Below the pieces are notes generated by a model. That model ran no database searches. It saw nothing but the letters and a program-made list of their open reading frames with translations, and was not told where the DNA came from. The position numbers were made by a program, and so were the translations under genes. A stretch of DNA of 64,000 bases from Anaeromyxobacter paludicola (GTDB lineage Bacteria > Myxococcota > Myxococcia > Myxococcales > Anaeromyxobacteraceae). The stretch is from the NCBI RefSeq assembly GCF_023169965.1, contig NZ_AP025592.1:806001-870000 (forward strand), in the 5' to 3' direction. Shown here piece after piece: positions 8,829-17,124 of this stretch (position 1 is its first letter; each line of letters begins with the position of its first letter).

Positions 8829-10067
8829 GTGGCCGCGCTCCTCGTCTTCGTCCTCACCTACGTCGCCATCGCCGCCGGCCGCTTCCCGGGCCTCTCGCTC
8901 GATCGCCCGGCCGCCGCGCTGCTGGGCGCGGCGCTCATGGTGGCCCTGCGGGTCCTGACCCCGGCCGAGGCCGGGGCCGCGATCAACGGCGACACCATCG
9001 GCCTCCTGCTCGGGATGATGATCCTCACGGCCTATCTCACCGAGGCCGGCTTCTTCCGCTGGGCCAGCTGGAAGGTGGTCACCTCGGTCCGCACGCCACG
9101 GGCGCTGCTCTGGGCGGTGGTGCTCGGCGCGGGCGGGCTCTCGGCCTTCCTCGTGAACGACACCGTCTGCCTCATGATGACGCCGCTCGTGCTGCGGGTA
9201 GTGGACGAGGCCGAGCTGCCGCCGACCCCGTTCCTGCTGGCGCTCGCCTTCGGCGCCAACGCCGGGAGCAGCGCCACCCTCACCGGCAACCCGCAGAACA
9301 TGATCGTGGGGACGCTCTCCGGGATCCCCTACGCGCGCTTCGCGGGCGCCCTCGCCGCGCCGGCGCTCTTCTCCCTCTGCGCGGTGGCGCTCCTGCTGCA
9401 GTGGCGCTTCCGGGCCGAGCTCGTCGAGCGGCCGCTCGCGGGCCGCCGGCTCCCCCGCCCGCCCATCCAGCCGCGCCCGCTCCGCCGCGCCCTCGCCTGC
9501 ACCGCGCTCGTGCTCCTGGGCTTCCTGGCCGGCCTCCCGCTCTCCTGGACCGCGCTCTTCGGCGCGGCGCTCTGCATGGCGATCTCCGGGCGGGCGCCGC
9601 GCGAGGCGCTGCAGCGCGTGGACTGGCCGCTCCTCCTCTTCTTCGCCGGGCTGTTCGTGGTCGTGGCCGGCGTGGGCAAGGCCGGGCTCGCCGACCGGAT
9701 GCACGGGGCCATCGCGCCCTGGCTCGGCGCCGGCCCGGTCCGGCAGACGGCGGTCTTCTCGCTCTTCACCGTCGCCGCGTCGCAGGTGGTCTCGAACGTC
9801 CCCTTCGTGGTGCTCGCCGGCCACTGGGTGCCGCGCCTGGCCGAGCCCGGGCTGGGCTGGCTCGTGACCGCCCTCGCCTCGACCCTGGCGGGGAACCTCA
9901 CCGTGGTCGGCTCGGTCGCCAACCTCATCGTCCTCGAGATGGCCGGGCCCGGGCGGCGCATCCCTTTCTGGCCGTTCCTGCGGGTCGGCGCGGTCGTCAC
10001 GGGGGTCACGCTCGCGGGATCACTGCTGATTCTGCTGGCCGAGCGAGCGCTCGGCGTGCTCCCATGA
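8829..10067 (+). CDS. SLC13/ArsB-like anion permease
   Basis: This is a 412-residue integral membrane protein with about 10-11 hydrophobic helices. It carries the two inverted re-entrant signatures of the ion transporter superfamily: GANAGSSATLTGNPQNMIVGTLSG near the middle and TLAGNLTVVGSVANLIVLE near the C-terminus. These match the ArsB/NhaD/SLC13 group that moves anions (arsenite, carboxylates, sulfate) with Na+ or H+. The start is GTG 8829, behind AGAAGGAGCCC. Nothing in the context points to arsenic, and the substrate is open. Confidence 0.85.
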   Translation: MAALLVFVLTYVAIAAGRFPGLSLDRPAAALLGAALMVALRVLTPAEAGAAINGDTIGLLLGMMILTAYLTEAGFFRWASWKVVTSVRTPRALLWAVVLGAGGLSAFLVNDTVCLMMTPLVLRVVDEAELPPTPFLLALAFGANAGSSATLTGNPQNMIVGTLSGIPYARFAGALAAPALFSLCAVALLLQWRFRAELVERPLAGRRLPRPPIQPRPLRRALACTALVLLGFLAGLPLSWTALFGAALCMAISGRAPREALQRVDWPLLLFFAGLFVVVAGVGKAGLADRMHGAIAPWLGAGPVRQTAVFSLFTVAASQVVSNVPFVVLAGHWVPRLAEPGLGWLVTALASTLAGNLTVVGSVANLIVLEMAGPGRRIPFWPFLRVGAVVTGVTLAGSLLILLAERALGVLP

Positions 10068-10140
10068 GGCTCACCGCCCCGGCGAGAGGCGGGGCGGGGA
10101 TTCGCCTGAAATAGACGGGGTGCGCGACCGTACTTCCGGC

Positions 10141-10788
10141 ATGGTGGCCGCCGTCGCACTGACCGTCTGGGAGTGGGGGGCCTTTGGGGAGCTCGACCGC
10201 GGCGTGACGCTCGACCTGGACGACGAGGCCGCCGTCGCGCGCGCCGCCCGGCAGGGAGATCAGCGGGCCTTCGCCCGCCTCGTGGACCTGCACCAGCGCG
10301 CGGTCTACGGCCTCTGTCTGCGCGTGCTGCGCCAGCCGGAGGAGGCGCGCGACGCGGCGCAGGAGAGCTTCGTCCGCGCCTGGGCCTCGCTCCCGGGCTA
10401 CGACCCGGCCCAGCCCTTCGCGCCGTGGCTCCTGCGCATCGCCCGCAACCACTGCATCGACCTCGTCCGCCGGCGGCTGCCCGCGTCGCGCACCGTCGAG
10501 CTCGACGCCCCGCCCCGCGACGGCGCGGAGCGCCCCGAGCTCGCCGACCCGGCCGCCCCGGCCGACGTCACGCTGGCCACCGCGGAGGGCGCGCGGGCCG
10601 TCGGCGCCGCGGTGGCGACCCTGCCCGAGAACTACCGGCAGGTCATCCACCTCTTCCATGTCGAGCACCTGAGCTACAAGGAGATCGCCGTGACGATGGA
10701 GGTCCCCATCGGCACGGTGATGACCTGGCTGCACCGCGCCCGCGCGAGGCTGCGCGAGGCCCTGGGGCAGCAGGAGGAGCGGCCATGA
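10141..10788 (+). CDS. ECF-family RNA polymerase sigma factor (sigma-E like)
   Basis: The 215-residue product has region 2 (RAFARLVDLHQRAVYGLCLRVL, DAAQESFVRAW) and region 4 (LPENYRQVIHLFHVEHLSYKEIA, IGTVMTWLHRARARLREAL), separated by an acidic/Pro linker. That is the ECF layout. The start is uncertain: ATG 10141 is used here, but GTG 10120 is in frame. Its stop overlaps the ATG of a zinc-type anti-sigma factor by 4 nt, so sigma and anti-sigma are produced in balance. It probably drives this operon in response to an envelope signal. Confidence 0.93.
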   Translation: MVAAVALTVWEWGAFGELDRGVTLDLDDEAAVARAARQGDQRAFARLVDLHQRAVYGLCLRVLRQPEEARDAAQESFVRAWASLPGYDPAQPFAPWLLRIARNHCIDLVRRRLPASRTVELDAPPRDGAERPELADPAAPADVTLATAEGARAVGAAVATLPENYRQVIHLFHVEHLSYKEIAVTMEVPIGTVMTWLHRARARLREALGQQEERP

Positions 10789-11306
10789 GCCACGCGCACC
10801 TGACCGACGAGACCGCCCAGCTCCTCGCCGACGGCGTCCTGCCGCCCGCCGAGGCTGCCGGGCCGGAGCGTCACGCCGCCGCCTGCGAGGCCTGCGCCGC
10901 GCTGGTCGAGTCCTACCGCGCCCTCGCGGCGGCGCTCGAGGCCGAGCTCCCCGCCCCGCCTCCGCCGCCCGGCTTCACCCAGGGCGTCATGTCCCGGATC
11001 GCGGCGGTCGAGGAGGCCCGCGCCTTCGAGCGGCGGCTCGCCCTCGGCATCGCCGGCGTCGCCGCCCTCGCCGCGGCGGCGCTCTTCGCGCTCGCCGGCG
11101 CGAGCGCCTGGGCCCCGGTCCTCTCCCGCGGCGGCTCCCTCCTCGCCGACGGGGCGGAGGCGATCCGGATCGGCGGGGACGTCCTCTCGCCCATCCTCCA
11201 CGCCCTGCGGCTCCAGATCGCGGTCGCCGCCGCGTGCGCGGTGCTCCTCGTCTCGCTCCTGCTCCGACCGCTCGTGCCGGCCCGCGCCGCGGCGCCCGCC
11301 GCCTAG
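10785..11306 (+). CDS. Zinc-type anti-sigma factor, membrane-bound
   Basis: The 173-residue protein carries the ZAS signature H-x3-C-x2-C (ERHAAACEAC, about residues 26-35), which binds the cognate ECF factor. A proline-rich linker and two hydrophobic segments follow (about 84-110 and 145-165). ATGA overlap with the sigma gene makes it the partner. A site-2 protease gene exists at 17125-17769, but a link between the two is only a guess. A membrane protein with an STN domain follows 9 nt later and may transmit the signal. Confidence 0.88.
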   Translation: MSHAHLTDETAQLLADGVLPPAEAAGPERHAAACEACAALVESYRALAAALEAELPAPPPPPGFTQGVMSRIAAVEEARAFERRLALGIAGVAALAAAALFALAGASAWAPVLSRGGSLLADGAEAIRIGGDVLSPILHALRLQIAVAAACAVLLVSLLLRPLVPARAAAPAA

Positions 11307-11315
11307 AGGACCACC

Positions 11316-12785
11316 ATGCTCACCTCCGCCCTGCTCGCCGCCACGCTCGCCCTGCTCGCCCCCACCGGCGGCGGCGTCGGTGCCGGCCTCCCCCCTCCCG
11401 CTCCTCCGGCCCCGCCGGCCGTGCCGGCCGCGCCCGCGCGCGTCGCCGGGCGGCTCGCCGGGGACTGGCCGAGGCAGGACGCCCGCAAGGTGTCGCTCTC
11501 GGGCGCGATGAAGCTCGACGCGGCGCTGCAGCGGATCGCCGGCGCCGGCGGGTTCAACCTCGTCGCGAGCACCGGCCCCCTCGGGGAGCGGTCGGTGACC
11601 CTGGCGTTGAAGGACGTCCCGGTGCAGGACGCGCTCGAGGCGGTGCTCGAGGGCACGCCGCTCGTGGCCACGCGCAAGGGCAGCATCGTCACGGTGGCGC
11701 CGGGCGCGAGCGCGGTGCTGGAGGCCGGGAAGCGGCGCCTCGTCTACCAGCTCGGCCCGCCGGATCGGGAGCAGCGCCGGCGCTCGAAGGCGGAGCTCAA
11801 GGAGGGGCCGCAGGGCGCCCCCGACGCCGGCCGCGGCGCCGACGAGCCGGACGGGGACGCGGACGAGGCCGACGACGAGGGCGACGGCGGCTCGGGGCGG
11901 GACCAGGTGTCGCACGGGGACGTCACGGTCCCCGCCGGGCAGCACCCGCGCAGCGTGGTGGCGCTCCGCGGCAACGTGCGCTTCGAGCCGGGCAGCGGGG
12001 CGCGTGAGGCGACCGCGGTGATGGGCTCCGTGGACCTCGGCCCCGGCGCGGAGGTGGAGCGCGAGGTGGTGGCCATCGGCGGCGACGTCCACGTCGGCCC
12101 CGGGGCGCGCGTCGGGCGCGACGCCGTCTCGATCGGCGGCAAGATCGTGGTGGACCCGGGCGGTGAGGTGGAGGGGCAGCAGACCAGCATCGGCGTCCCC
12201 GGGCTGGCCGGGATCGCCGCCCTGGCCGGCTCGAAGCCCTTCCTCTTCTCCGGGTCCCGCTCGCCGGTGTTCGGCGCGGCGCGCGCCCTCACCGAGTTCG
12301 TGATCTTCTTCCTGCTCGGGCTCGTGCTCTGGGCGATCGCCCCTCGCCGCGTCGAGGGGGTCGGCGCCGGGCTGTTCGGCCAGCCGCTCAAGGTGGTGCT
12401 GGTGGGGCTCCTCGGGACGCTCGCCCTGCCCCTCCTGGCGCTGCTCCTCACCGTGACCGTAGTGGGGATCCCGCTCGTGGCGGTGCAGGTCCTGGCGGTG
12501 CTCGCGGCCGCGGTGCTGGGGTTCACCGCGCTGGCGCTGGCCCTCGGGCGCCGGCTGCCGGTCCACCCGCGCCGCGGCCAGGCGGTGGTGCAGCTCGCCC
12601 TCGGCACGGCGCTCCTCGTGGCGGTGACCCACGTCCCGGTGCTGGGCGGGATGGTCTGGGTGACGGCCTGGCTCTTCGCGTTCGGCGCGGTGCTCCGGAC
12701 CCGCTTCGGCGGGGAGCGGGCGCTCCCGACCACGCTCCCGCCGGCCACCCCGGCCGCGCCGCCGCCCGGCGCGCCGGTGGCGTAG
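11316..12785 (+). CDS. Membrane protein joining an STN domain to a bactofilin-like repeat
   Basis: The 489-residue protein has, in order, an N-terminal hydrophobic segment and a Pro/Ala-rich linker (about 1-50). Next come an STN-like secretin/TonB short domain (about 58-128, VTLALKDVPVQDALEAVLEGTPL) and a strongly acidic linker (about 175-193). A beta-solenoid of GDV/GPGAxV-type repeats (about 200-292) resembles bactofilin, and four or five membrane helices (about 325-460) end the protein. It starts 9 nt after the anti-sigma gene. STN domains bind envelope partners, which suggests an envelope sensor or stress effector for the ECF pair. I do not recognise this domain order as a named family. 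Confidence 0.8.
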   Translation: MLTSALLAATLALLAPTGGGVGAGLPPPAPPAPPAVPAAPARVAGRLAGDWPRQDARKVSLSGAMKLDAALQRIAGAGGFNLVASTGPLGERSVTLALKDVPVQDALEAVLEGTPLVATRKGSIVTVAPGASAVLEAGKRRLVYQLGPPDREQRRRSKAELKEGPQGAPDAGRGADEPDGDADEADDEGDGGSGRDQVSHGDVTVPAGQHPRSVVALRGNVRFEPGSGAREATAVMGSVDLGPGAEVEREVVAIGGDVHVGPGARVGRDAVSIGGKIVVDPGGEVEGQQTSIGVPGLAGIAALAGSKPFLFSGSRSPVFGAARALTEFVIFFLLGLVLWAIAPRRVEGVGAGLFGQPLKVVLVGLLGTLALPLLALLLTVTVVGIPLVAVQVLAVLAAAVLGFTALALALGRRLPVHPRRGQAVVQLALGTALLVAVTHVPVLGGMVWVTAWLFAFGAVLRTRFGGERALPTTLPPATPAAPPPGAPVA

Positions 12786-12809
12786 CCGCTCGGGATCGCC
12801 CCTCCCCTG

Positions 12810-12832
12810 CCCTCCCCACGCGGTGGGGAGGG
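12810..12832. terminator. Bidirectional hairpin between convergent genes
   Basis: A perfect 10-bp stem (CCCTCCCCAC / GTGGGGAGGG) with a 3-nt loop sits between the stop codons of the convergent STN-protein and rluB genes. No clear T-run follows on either side. A shared terminator is likely from position and strength of the stem. Confidence 0.55.
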
Positions 12833-12848
12833 AGAGGCCGCCGGTACT

Positions 12849-14006
12849 TCAGCGCGAGCGGGGGGGCTTCCCGAGGCGGGAAGGCTTGCCGGAGCCGGGG
12901 CGCTTGCCGGGCGAGAAAGGCTTGCCGGCGCTGGGGCGGTTTCCGGAGGAGAAGGCCCTTCCGGAAGAGGTGGGCTTCCCGGAAGAAGAGGCCTTTCCGG
13001 GAGCGGCCGGCTTTCCGGAGCCAGGGCGCTGGCCCGACGGAGCGGGCCTGCCCGGCCGCGCGGCGACCTCCGGCGGCTGGCGCGAGGGCGCGGCCAGCGG
13101 CTCCGGCCTGGGCTTCGGCTCCTGGCCCCGCGGGGCCGGCGGGCCGTGGCCGTGGCGCCGCGCCGCCTTGGGCAGCGGGCGCTTCACGGGCGCCTCGCGC
13201 GCCTCGGGGATGTCGGAGAGGTCGTGCTCTCCCCCCCGCCCCTCGAGCCCGACGAGGGCGCGCATCGCGCGCAGCTCCTCCGGCGCGAGATCGCGGAAGT
13301 GGCCGGACCGGAGCCCCTGCACCGAGACGCCGCCGAACTCGGGGCGGAAGAGCCGCAGGACGGTGAGCCCCACCGCCTCGCAGAGCCGCTTCACGAGGTG
13401 GTAGCGACCCTCCCCGACCTCGATCCGGAGCCAGACGTTCTTCTCGGCCTTCTCGTGGATCTCGCAGGAGAGCGCCTTCGCCGGCCCGTCCTCGAGCCGC
13501 ACCCCCTCGCGGAGCCGGGCGAGCGAGTCCTCGAGCCGGGGCGCCAGCGCGGCGGCGCTGCCGGGGGCGGCGCCCGCCGAGGCGTCGCCCTTCACCTTCA
13601 CGAGGTAGACACGCCGGTGGCCGTAGCGCGGGTGGGCGAGCCGGTTCGCGAGCTCGCCGTCGGTGGTGAAGAGGACCGCGCCCTCGGCGTCGTAGTCGAG
13701 CCGCCCCACCGGGAAGACCCGCTCCTTCACGCCGGTGAGGTACGAGGCGGCGGTCGGGCGGCCCTGGGGGTCGCTCATGGTGGTGACGCACCCCGGGGGC
13801 TTGTAGAGCAGCAGGTACCGCTGCCCCTGCCGCGCCCCGACCGGCTTGCCGTCGAGGAGCACCACGTCGGTCTCGGGATCGACCTTGGTGCCCTGCTCGG
13901 TGACCACCGCGCCGTTCACCTTCACCCGGCCCTCGGCGATGATCTCCTCCGCCTTGCGGCGGGAGGCGACGCCGGCGTTGGCGAGGTACTTCTGCAAGCG
14001 CTCCAT
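12849..14006 (-). CDS. rluB: 23S rRNA pseudouridine synthase, RluB family, with a long Gly/Lys/Pro tail
   Basis: The 385-residue protein has an S4 RNA-binding domain (about 1-60) and an RsuA/RluB-type catalytic core (about 60-245). The core includes GRLDYDAEGAVLFTTDGE with catalytic Asp104 and the KRLCEAVGLTVLRLFR motif. The last 130 or so residues are extra: a basic, low-complexity tail with many SGKP/PGK units about eight residues apart. The tail probably adds non-specific RNA affinity. Its ATG directly abuts the scpB stop (TAGATG), the common scpAB-rluB order. Confidence 0.9.
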   Translation of the reverse strand: MERLQKYLANAGVASRRKAEEIIAEGRVKVNGAVVTEQGTKVDPETDVVLLDGKPVGARQGQRYLLLYKPPGCVTTMSDPQGRPTAASYLTGVKERVFPVGRLDYDAEGAVLFTTDGELANRLAHPRYGHRRVYLVKVKGDASAGAAPGSAAALAPRLEDSLARLREGVRLEDGPAKALSCEIHEKAEKNVWLRIEVGEGRYHLVKRLCEAVGLTVLRLFRPEFGGVSVQGLRSGHFRDLAPEELRAMRALVGLEGRGGEHDLSDIPEAREAPVKRPLPKAARRHGHGPPAPRGQEPKPRPEPLAAPSRQPPEVAARPGRPAPSGQRPGSGKPAAPGKASSSGKPTSSGRAFSSGNRPSAGKPFSPGKRPGSGKPSRLGKPPRSR

Positions 14007-15176
14007 CTAGCTCTCCGGCTTCGGCGGCGGGGGGGCGCCGTCCGCGGGCGCGAGCGGGAGCTCTCCCCCCTCGGGCGGCGGGGGCTTCGGGTCGAGCGCC
14101 TGGGCGGCGACGCGCGTCTTCTCCTCGGCGGCCGCCATCGCCTTCTCGAGCTCGTCGAGGGCGGCGTCGCTCTCGGCCTGGCTCGCCTCGAGGGCGGCGC
14201 GCAGCGCCGGGTCGGTGAGCTCCGCCACGATCCCCTCGATGCCGGGGGACTCGGGCTCCGGGGCCTCCTTCTCGACGATGTCGCGGTGCTCCTCGGAGAG
14301 CTCGTGGAACTCGCGCAGCGTCGGTAGCGAGGCCAGGTCCTTGAGGGCGAAGAACTCGAGGAACTCGCGGGTGGTCCCGTACAGCATGGGGCGGCCCGGC
14401 TCCTCCTTCTTGCCCAGGATCTTGATGAGCTTGCGCTCGAGGAGCGCCTTCACCACCGCGCCGCAGTCCACGCTCCGGATCTCCTCGATCTCGGGGCGGG
14501 TCACCGGCTGGCGGTAGGCGATGATGGCGAGCGTCTCGAGGGCGGCGCGGGTGAGCCGCTGCGGCTTCACCTTGAGGAAGCGCCGGGCGTAGTCGGCGGT
14601 GTCGGGGCTGGTGCGGAGCTGCCAGCCGCCGGCCACCTCGTGGAGCACGATGCCCGAGACGCCCTCGCGGTACTGGCCGGAGAGCTTGTCGAAGGCCTTC
14701 TCGATGCGCGCCGGCTCGAGGCCGGTGGCGCGGCGGACGTCCTCGACGGCGAGCGGCTTCTCGGAGAGGAACAGCAGGGTCTCGAGGATGGCCCGCACCC
14801 GCTCCGGGGAGAGCTTCTTGGCGGCGGCCTGGAGCTTCTCGAACGGCTCCTCCTTCTCCGCCTCCTGGACGTCGATGCTGGCCGCCTCGACCTCGTCGAG
14901 CTCCTCGTCTCCCTTGGCCTCCTCGGCGGCCTGGAGCGCCTGCAGCTCGTCGGCGGAGACGCCGGGCGAGGCGCGCGGCGGCGCCGGCGGGGGCGGCTCC
15001 TCGCCGGCGGGCGGCACGTCGGCGACCGGGGCGTCCTCCCCGGCCGGCTCGGGCGCGCCCTGCGCCTCGGCGCCGGCGTTCGCGGCGCTCCCCTCCCCGG
15101 CCGGCGCGGCCTCGGGGGCCGCCTCGGCGGGCGCCTCGCCCTCGGGGGCGGCGGGATCCTTCTGCTCCTCGGTCAT
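14007..15176 (-). CDS. scpB: Segregation and condensation protein B
   Basis: The 389-residue protein is larger than usual because of an acidic Pro/Ala/Glu-rich N-terminal extension (about 1-105) and a Glu-rich tail. The core (about 115-290) is the tandem winged-helix ScpB domain, with ILETLLFLSEKPLAVEDVRRATG and ETLAIIAYRQPVTRPEIEEIRSVD. ScpB dimerises and binds ScpA in the SMC-ScpAB condensin that compacts and segregates chromosomes. ATG 15176 follows GAGGA and lies 14 nt after scpA. The longer frame upstream is only a shadow of scpA. Confidence 0.93.
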   Translation of the reverse strand: MTEEQKDPAAPEGEAPAEAAPEAAPAGEGSAANAGAEAQGAPEPAGEDAPVADVPPAGEEPPPPAPPRASPGVSADELQALQAAEEAKGDEELDEVEAASIDVQEAEKEEPFEKLQAAAKKLSPERVRAILETLLFLSEKPLAVEDVRRATGLEPARIEKAFDKLSGQYREGVSGIVLHEVAGGWQLRTSPDTADYARRFLKVKPQRLTRAALETLAIIAYRQPVTRPEIEEIRSVDCGAVVKALLERKLIKILGKKEEPGRPMLYGTTREFLEFFALKDLASLPTLREFHELSEEHRDIVEKEAPEPESPGIEGIVAELTDPALRAALEASQAESDAALDELEKAMAAAEEKTRVAAQALDPKPPPPEGGELPLAPADGAPPPPKPES

Positions 15177-15190
15177 CGAGCGGTCCTCGT

Positions 15191-16096
15191 TCAGCGGTAG
15201 TCCACGTCGGCGGAGACGTCGCCGGCGAGCAGGGAGTCCTTGGCCTCCACCAGGATCTCCGCCCCCGGCCCCTCCTCCTCGACGCCCGACTGGAAGATGC
15301 GGATGAGCTTCAGCTTGCCCATCTCGAGCAGCGCCAGGAAGGTGGCGATGATGCTGGAGCGGGTGCGCGGGGCCTCGCCCTCGGTCCCCTCGAGCAGCTC
15401 CGAGAAGGTGGCCTGGCGACGGGCCCGCAGGAGGTCGGCCACCCGCGAGATGGCGTCGGTGATGCTGAGCCGGTCGGTCACCACCTCGTGGCCGAACTCG
15501 GGCTTGGCGTTCTTGAGCGCGCGGTCGAGCGCCTGGATGAGCTTGAACACCGAGATGTCGGCGAGCCCCTCGGGCCCCTCCGGCGCCTCGGGCGGCGGCA
15601 GGCGCACCTTGCGCGTGAAGACGTCGCGCTCGAGCACGTCGCGCTGGCCGAGGTCCTCCCCGGCCGCCTTGTACTTCTGGTACTCGAGCAGCCGGCGGAC
15701 CAGCTCGGCGCGCGGGTCCACGCCCGACGCGTCGTCCACCGGCGCGTCCTCGGCCACCTCGGTGCGCGGCAGGAGCAGCTTGCTCTTCATGAGCATGAGC
15801 TGCGCCGCCATGTGGAGGAACTCGCCGGCGATGTCGATGTCGAGCTCGCGCAGCCGCTCCAGCGTCGCGAGGTAGCCCTCGGTGATGCGCGCGATCGGGA
15901 TGTCGAACAGGTCGAGCTGGTGCTCCTTCACGAGGTGCAGGAGCAGGTCCAGCGGCCCCTCGAAGGGCGGCTCGCCCGGCTTCGCGGCCGGGAGCGTGAC
16001 CTTGAAGGCGTCGAGCGCGGCGCGATCGGCGGCCGACGGCGGCGGCGCCACCGGCTCCTCGGCCTCTCGCCGCTTCTGTGAAGGCGCCTTCGCCAC
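15191..16096 (-). CDS. scpA: Segregation and condensation protein A (kleisin)
   Basis: The 301-residue kleisin links the SMC heads with ScpB. It contains the N-terminal signature FEGPLDLLLHLVKEHQLDLFDIPIARITEGYL and the next helices (FLHMAAQLMLMKSKLLLPR). The C-terminal winged helix includes TFLALLEMGKLKLIRIFQ. GTG 16096 is used; no strong ribosome binding site is visible, and trpS ends 25 nt upstream, so reinitiation is likely. It is followed by scpB and rluB, a conserved bacterial order. Confidence 0.93.
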   Translation of the reverse strand: MAKAPSQKRREAEEPVAPPPSAADRAALDAFKVTLPAAKPGEPPFEGPLDLLLHLVKEHQLDLFDIPIARITEGYLATLERLRELDIDIAGEFLHMAAQLMLMKSKLLLPRTEVAEDAPVDDASGVDPRAELVRRLLEYQKYKAAGEDLGQRDVLERDVFTRKVRLPPPEAPEGPEGLADISVFKLIQALDRALKNAKPEFGHEVVTDRLSITDAISRVADLLRARRQATFSELLEGTEGEAPRTRSSIIATFLALLEMGKLKLIRIFQSGVEEEGPGAEILVEAKDSLLAGDVSADVDYR

Positions 16097-16120
16097 GCGA
16101 GGAGTCCCGGACCGCCGGGG

Positions 16121-17113
16121 CTAGAGCTTCATCGCCTCGCGCACCTCGGCCATGGTGCGCTGGGCCTCCGCGCGCGCCTTGCCGGTGCCGATCCGGATGA
16201 GCTCGTCGAGGTCGCCGGGGCGCGCGAGCAGCGACTCGCGCCGTTCCCGGAGCCGCTCCTGGTCGGGGGCGAGCTTCTCGAGCAGCTTCTTCTTGCAGTC
16301 CACGCAGCCGATCCCGGCCGAGCGGCAGCCGGTCGCCGACCACTCGAGGACCTCCGGCGGCGAGTAGACCTTGTGCAGGTCGTAGATGCCGCAGACGTCG
16401 GGGTTGCCCGGGTCCTGCCGCCGCTTGCGCGACGGGTCGGTCACCATCCCCATGATCTTCTTGGTCGTGGACTCGGCGCTCTCGCCGAGGTCGATGGCGT
16501 TGCCGTAGCTCTTCGACATCTTGCGGCCGTCGGTGCCGAGCACCTTGGCCGCCTCGGTGAGGAGCGGCTTCGGCTCGGGGAAGACCTCGCCGAAGTGGAA
16601 GTTGAAGCGGCGCACGATCTCGCGCGAGAGCTCGAGGTGCGGGATCTGGTCCACGCCGACCGGCACCGCGTTGGCCTTGTAGAGCACCACGTCGGCGGTC
16701 ATCAGCACCGGGTAGCCGAGGAAGCCGTAGAGGTTGAGGTCGCGGTCGGTGAGCTGCTCCTTCTGGTCCTTGAAGGTGGGGCAGCGCTCCAGCCAGCCGA
16801 GGGGCGTGATCATCCCGAGCAGCAGGTAGAGCTCGGCGTGCTCCTTCACCTGGCTCTGGATGAAGAGCGAGGCGCGCTCCGGGTCGATGCCGGCGGCGAT
16901 CCAGTCCACGAACATCTCGCGCTGGGACTCGCGGATCACCTCGGTCCGGTCGTAGCTCGTGGTGAGCGCGTGCCAGTCGGCGCTGAAGTAGAAGCAGCGG
17001 TGGTTCGACTGCAGCTTCACCCAGTTGGCGATGGCGCCGTGCAGGTGGCCGAGGTGGAGGCGCCCGGTGGGGCGCATCCCCGAGACCACGATGGGCTGGA
17101 GCGGTTCGGACAT
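16121..17113 (-). CDS. trpS: Tryptophanyl-tRNA synthetase with a probable [4Fe-4S] cysteine motif
   Basis: The 330-residue class I synthetase has the HIGH-type motif PTGRLHLGHLHG (about 15-26) and KMSKS (199-203). Four cysteines, C241, C263, C270 and C273, have the spacing C-x21-C-x6-C-x2-C. Thermotoga maritima TrpS, which binds a [4Fe-4S] cluster near the anticodon site, has nearly the same set (C-x22-C-x6-C-x2-C). ATG 17113 is used because the longer frame upstream shadows the site-2 protease gene. It sits 11 nt after that gene in the same operon. Confidence 0.95.
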   Translation of the reverse strand: MSEPLQPIVVSGMRPTGRLHLGHLHGAIANWVKLQSNHRCFYFSADWHALTTSYDRTEVIRESQREMFVDWIAAGIDPERASLFIQSQVKEHAELYLLLGMITPLGWLERCPTFKDQKEQLTDRDLNLYGFLGYPVLMTADVVLYKANAVPVGVDQIPHLELSREIVRRFNFHFGEVFPEPKPLLTEAAKVLGTDGRKMSKSYGNAIDLGESAESTTKKIMGMVTDPSRKRRQDPGNPDVCGIYDLHKVYSPPEVLEWSATGCRSAGIGCVDCKKKLLEKLAPDQERLRERRESLLARPGDLDELIRIGTGKARAEAQRTMAEVREAMKL

Positions 17114-17124
17114 GGAGGGCGCCT

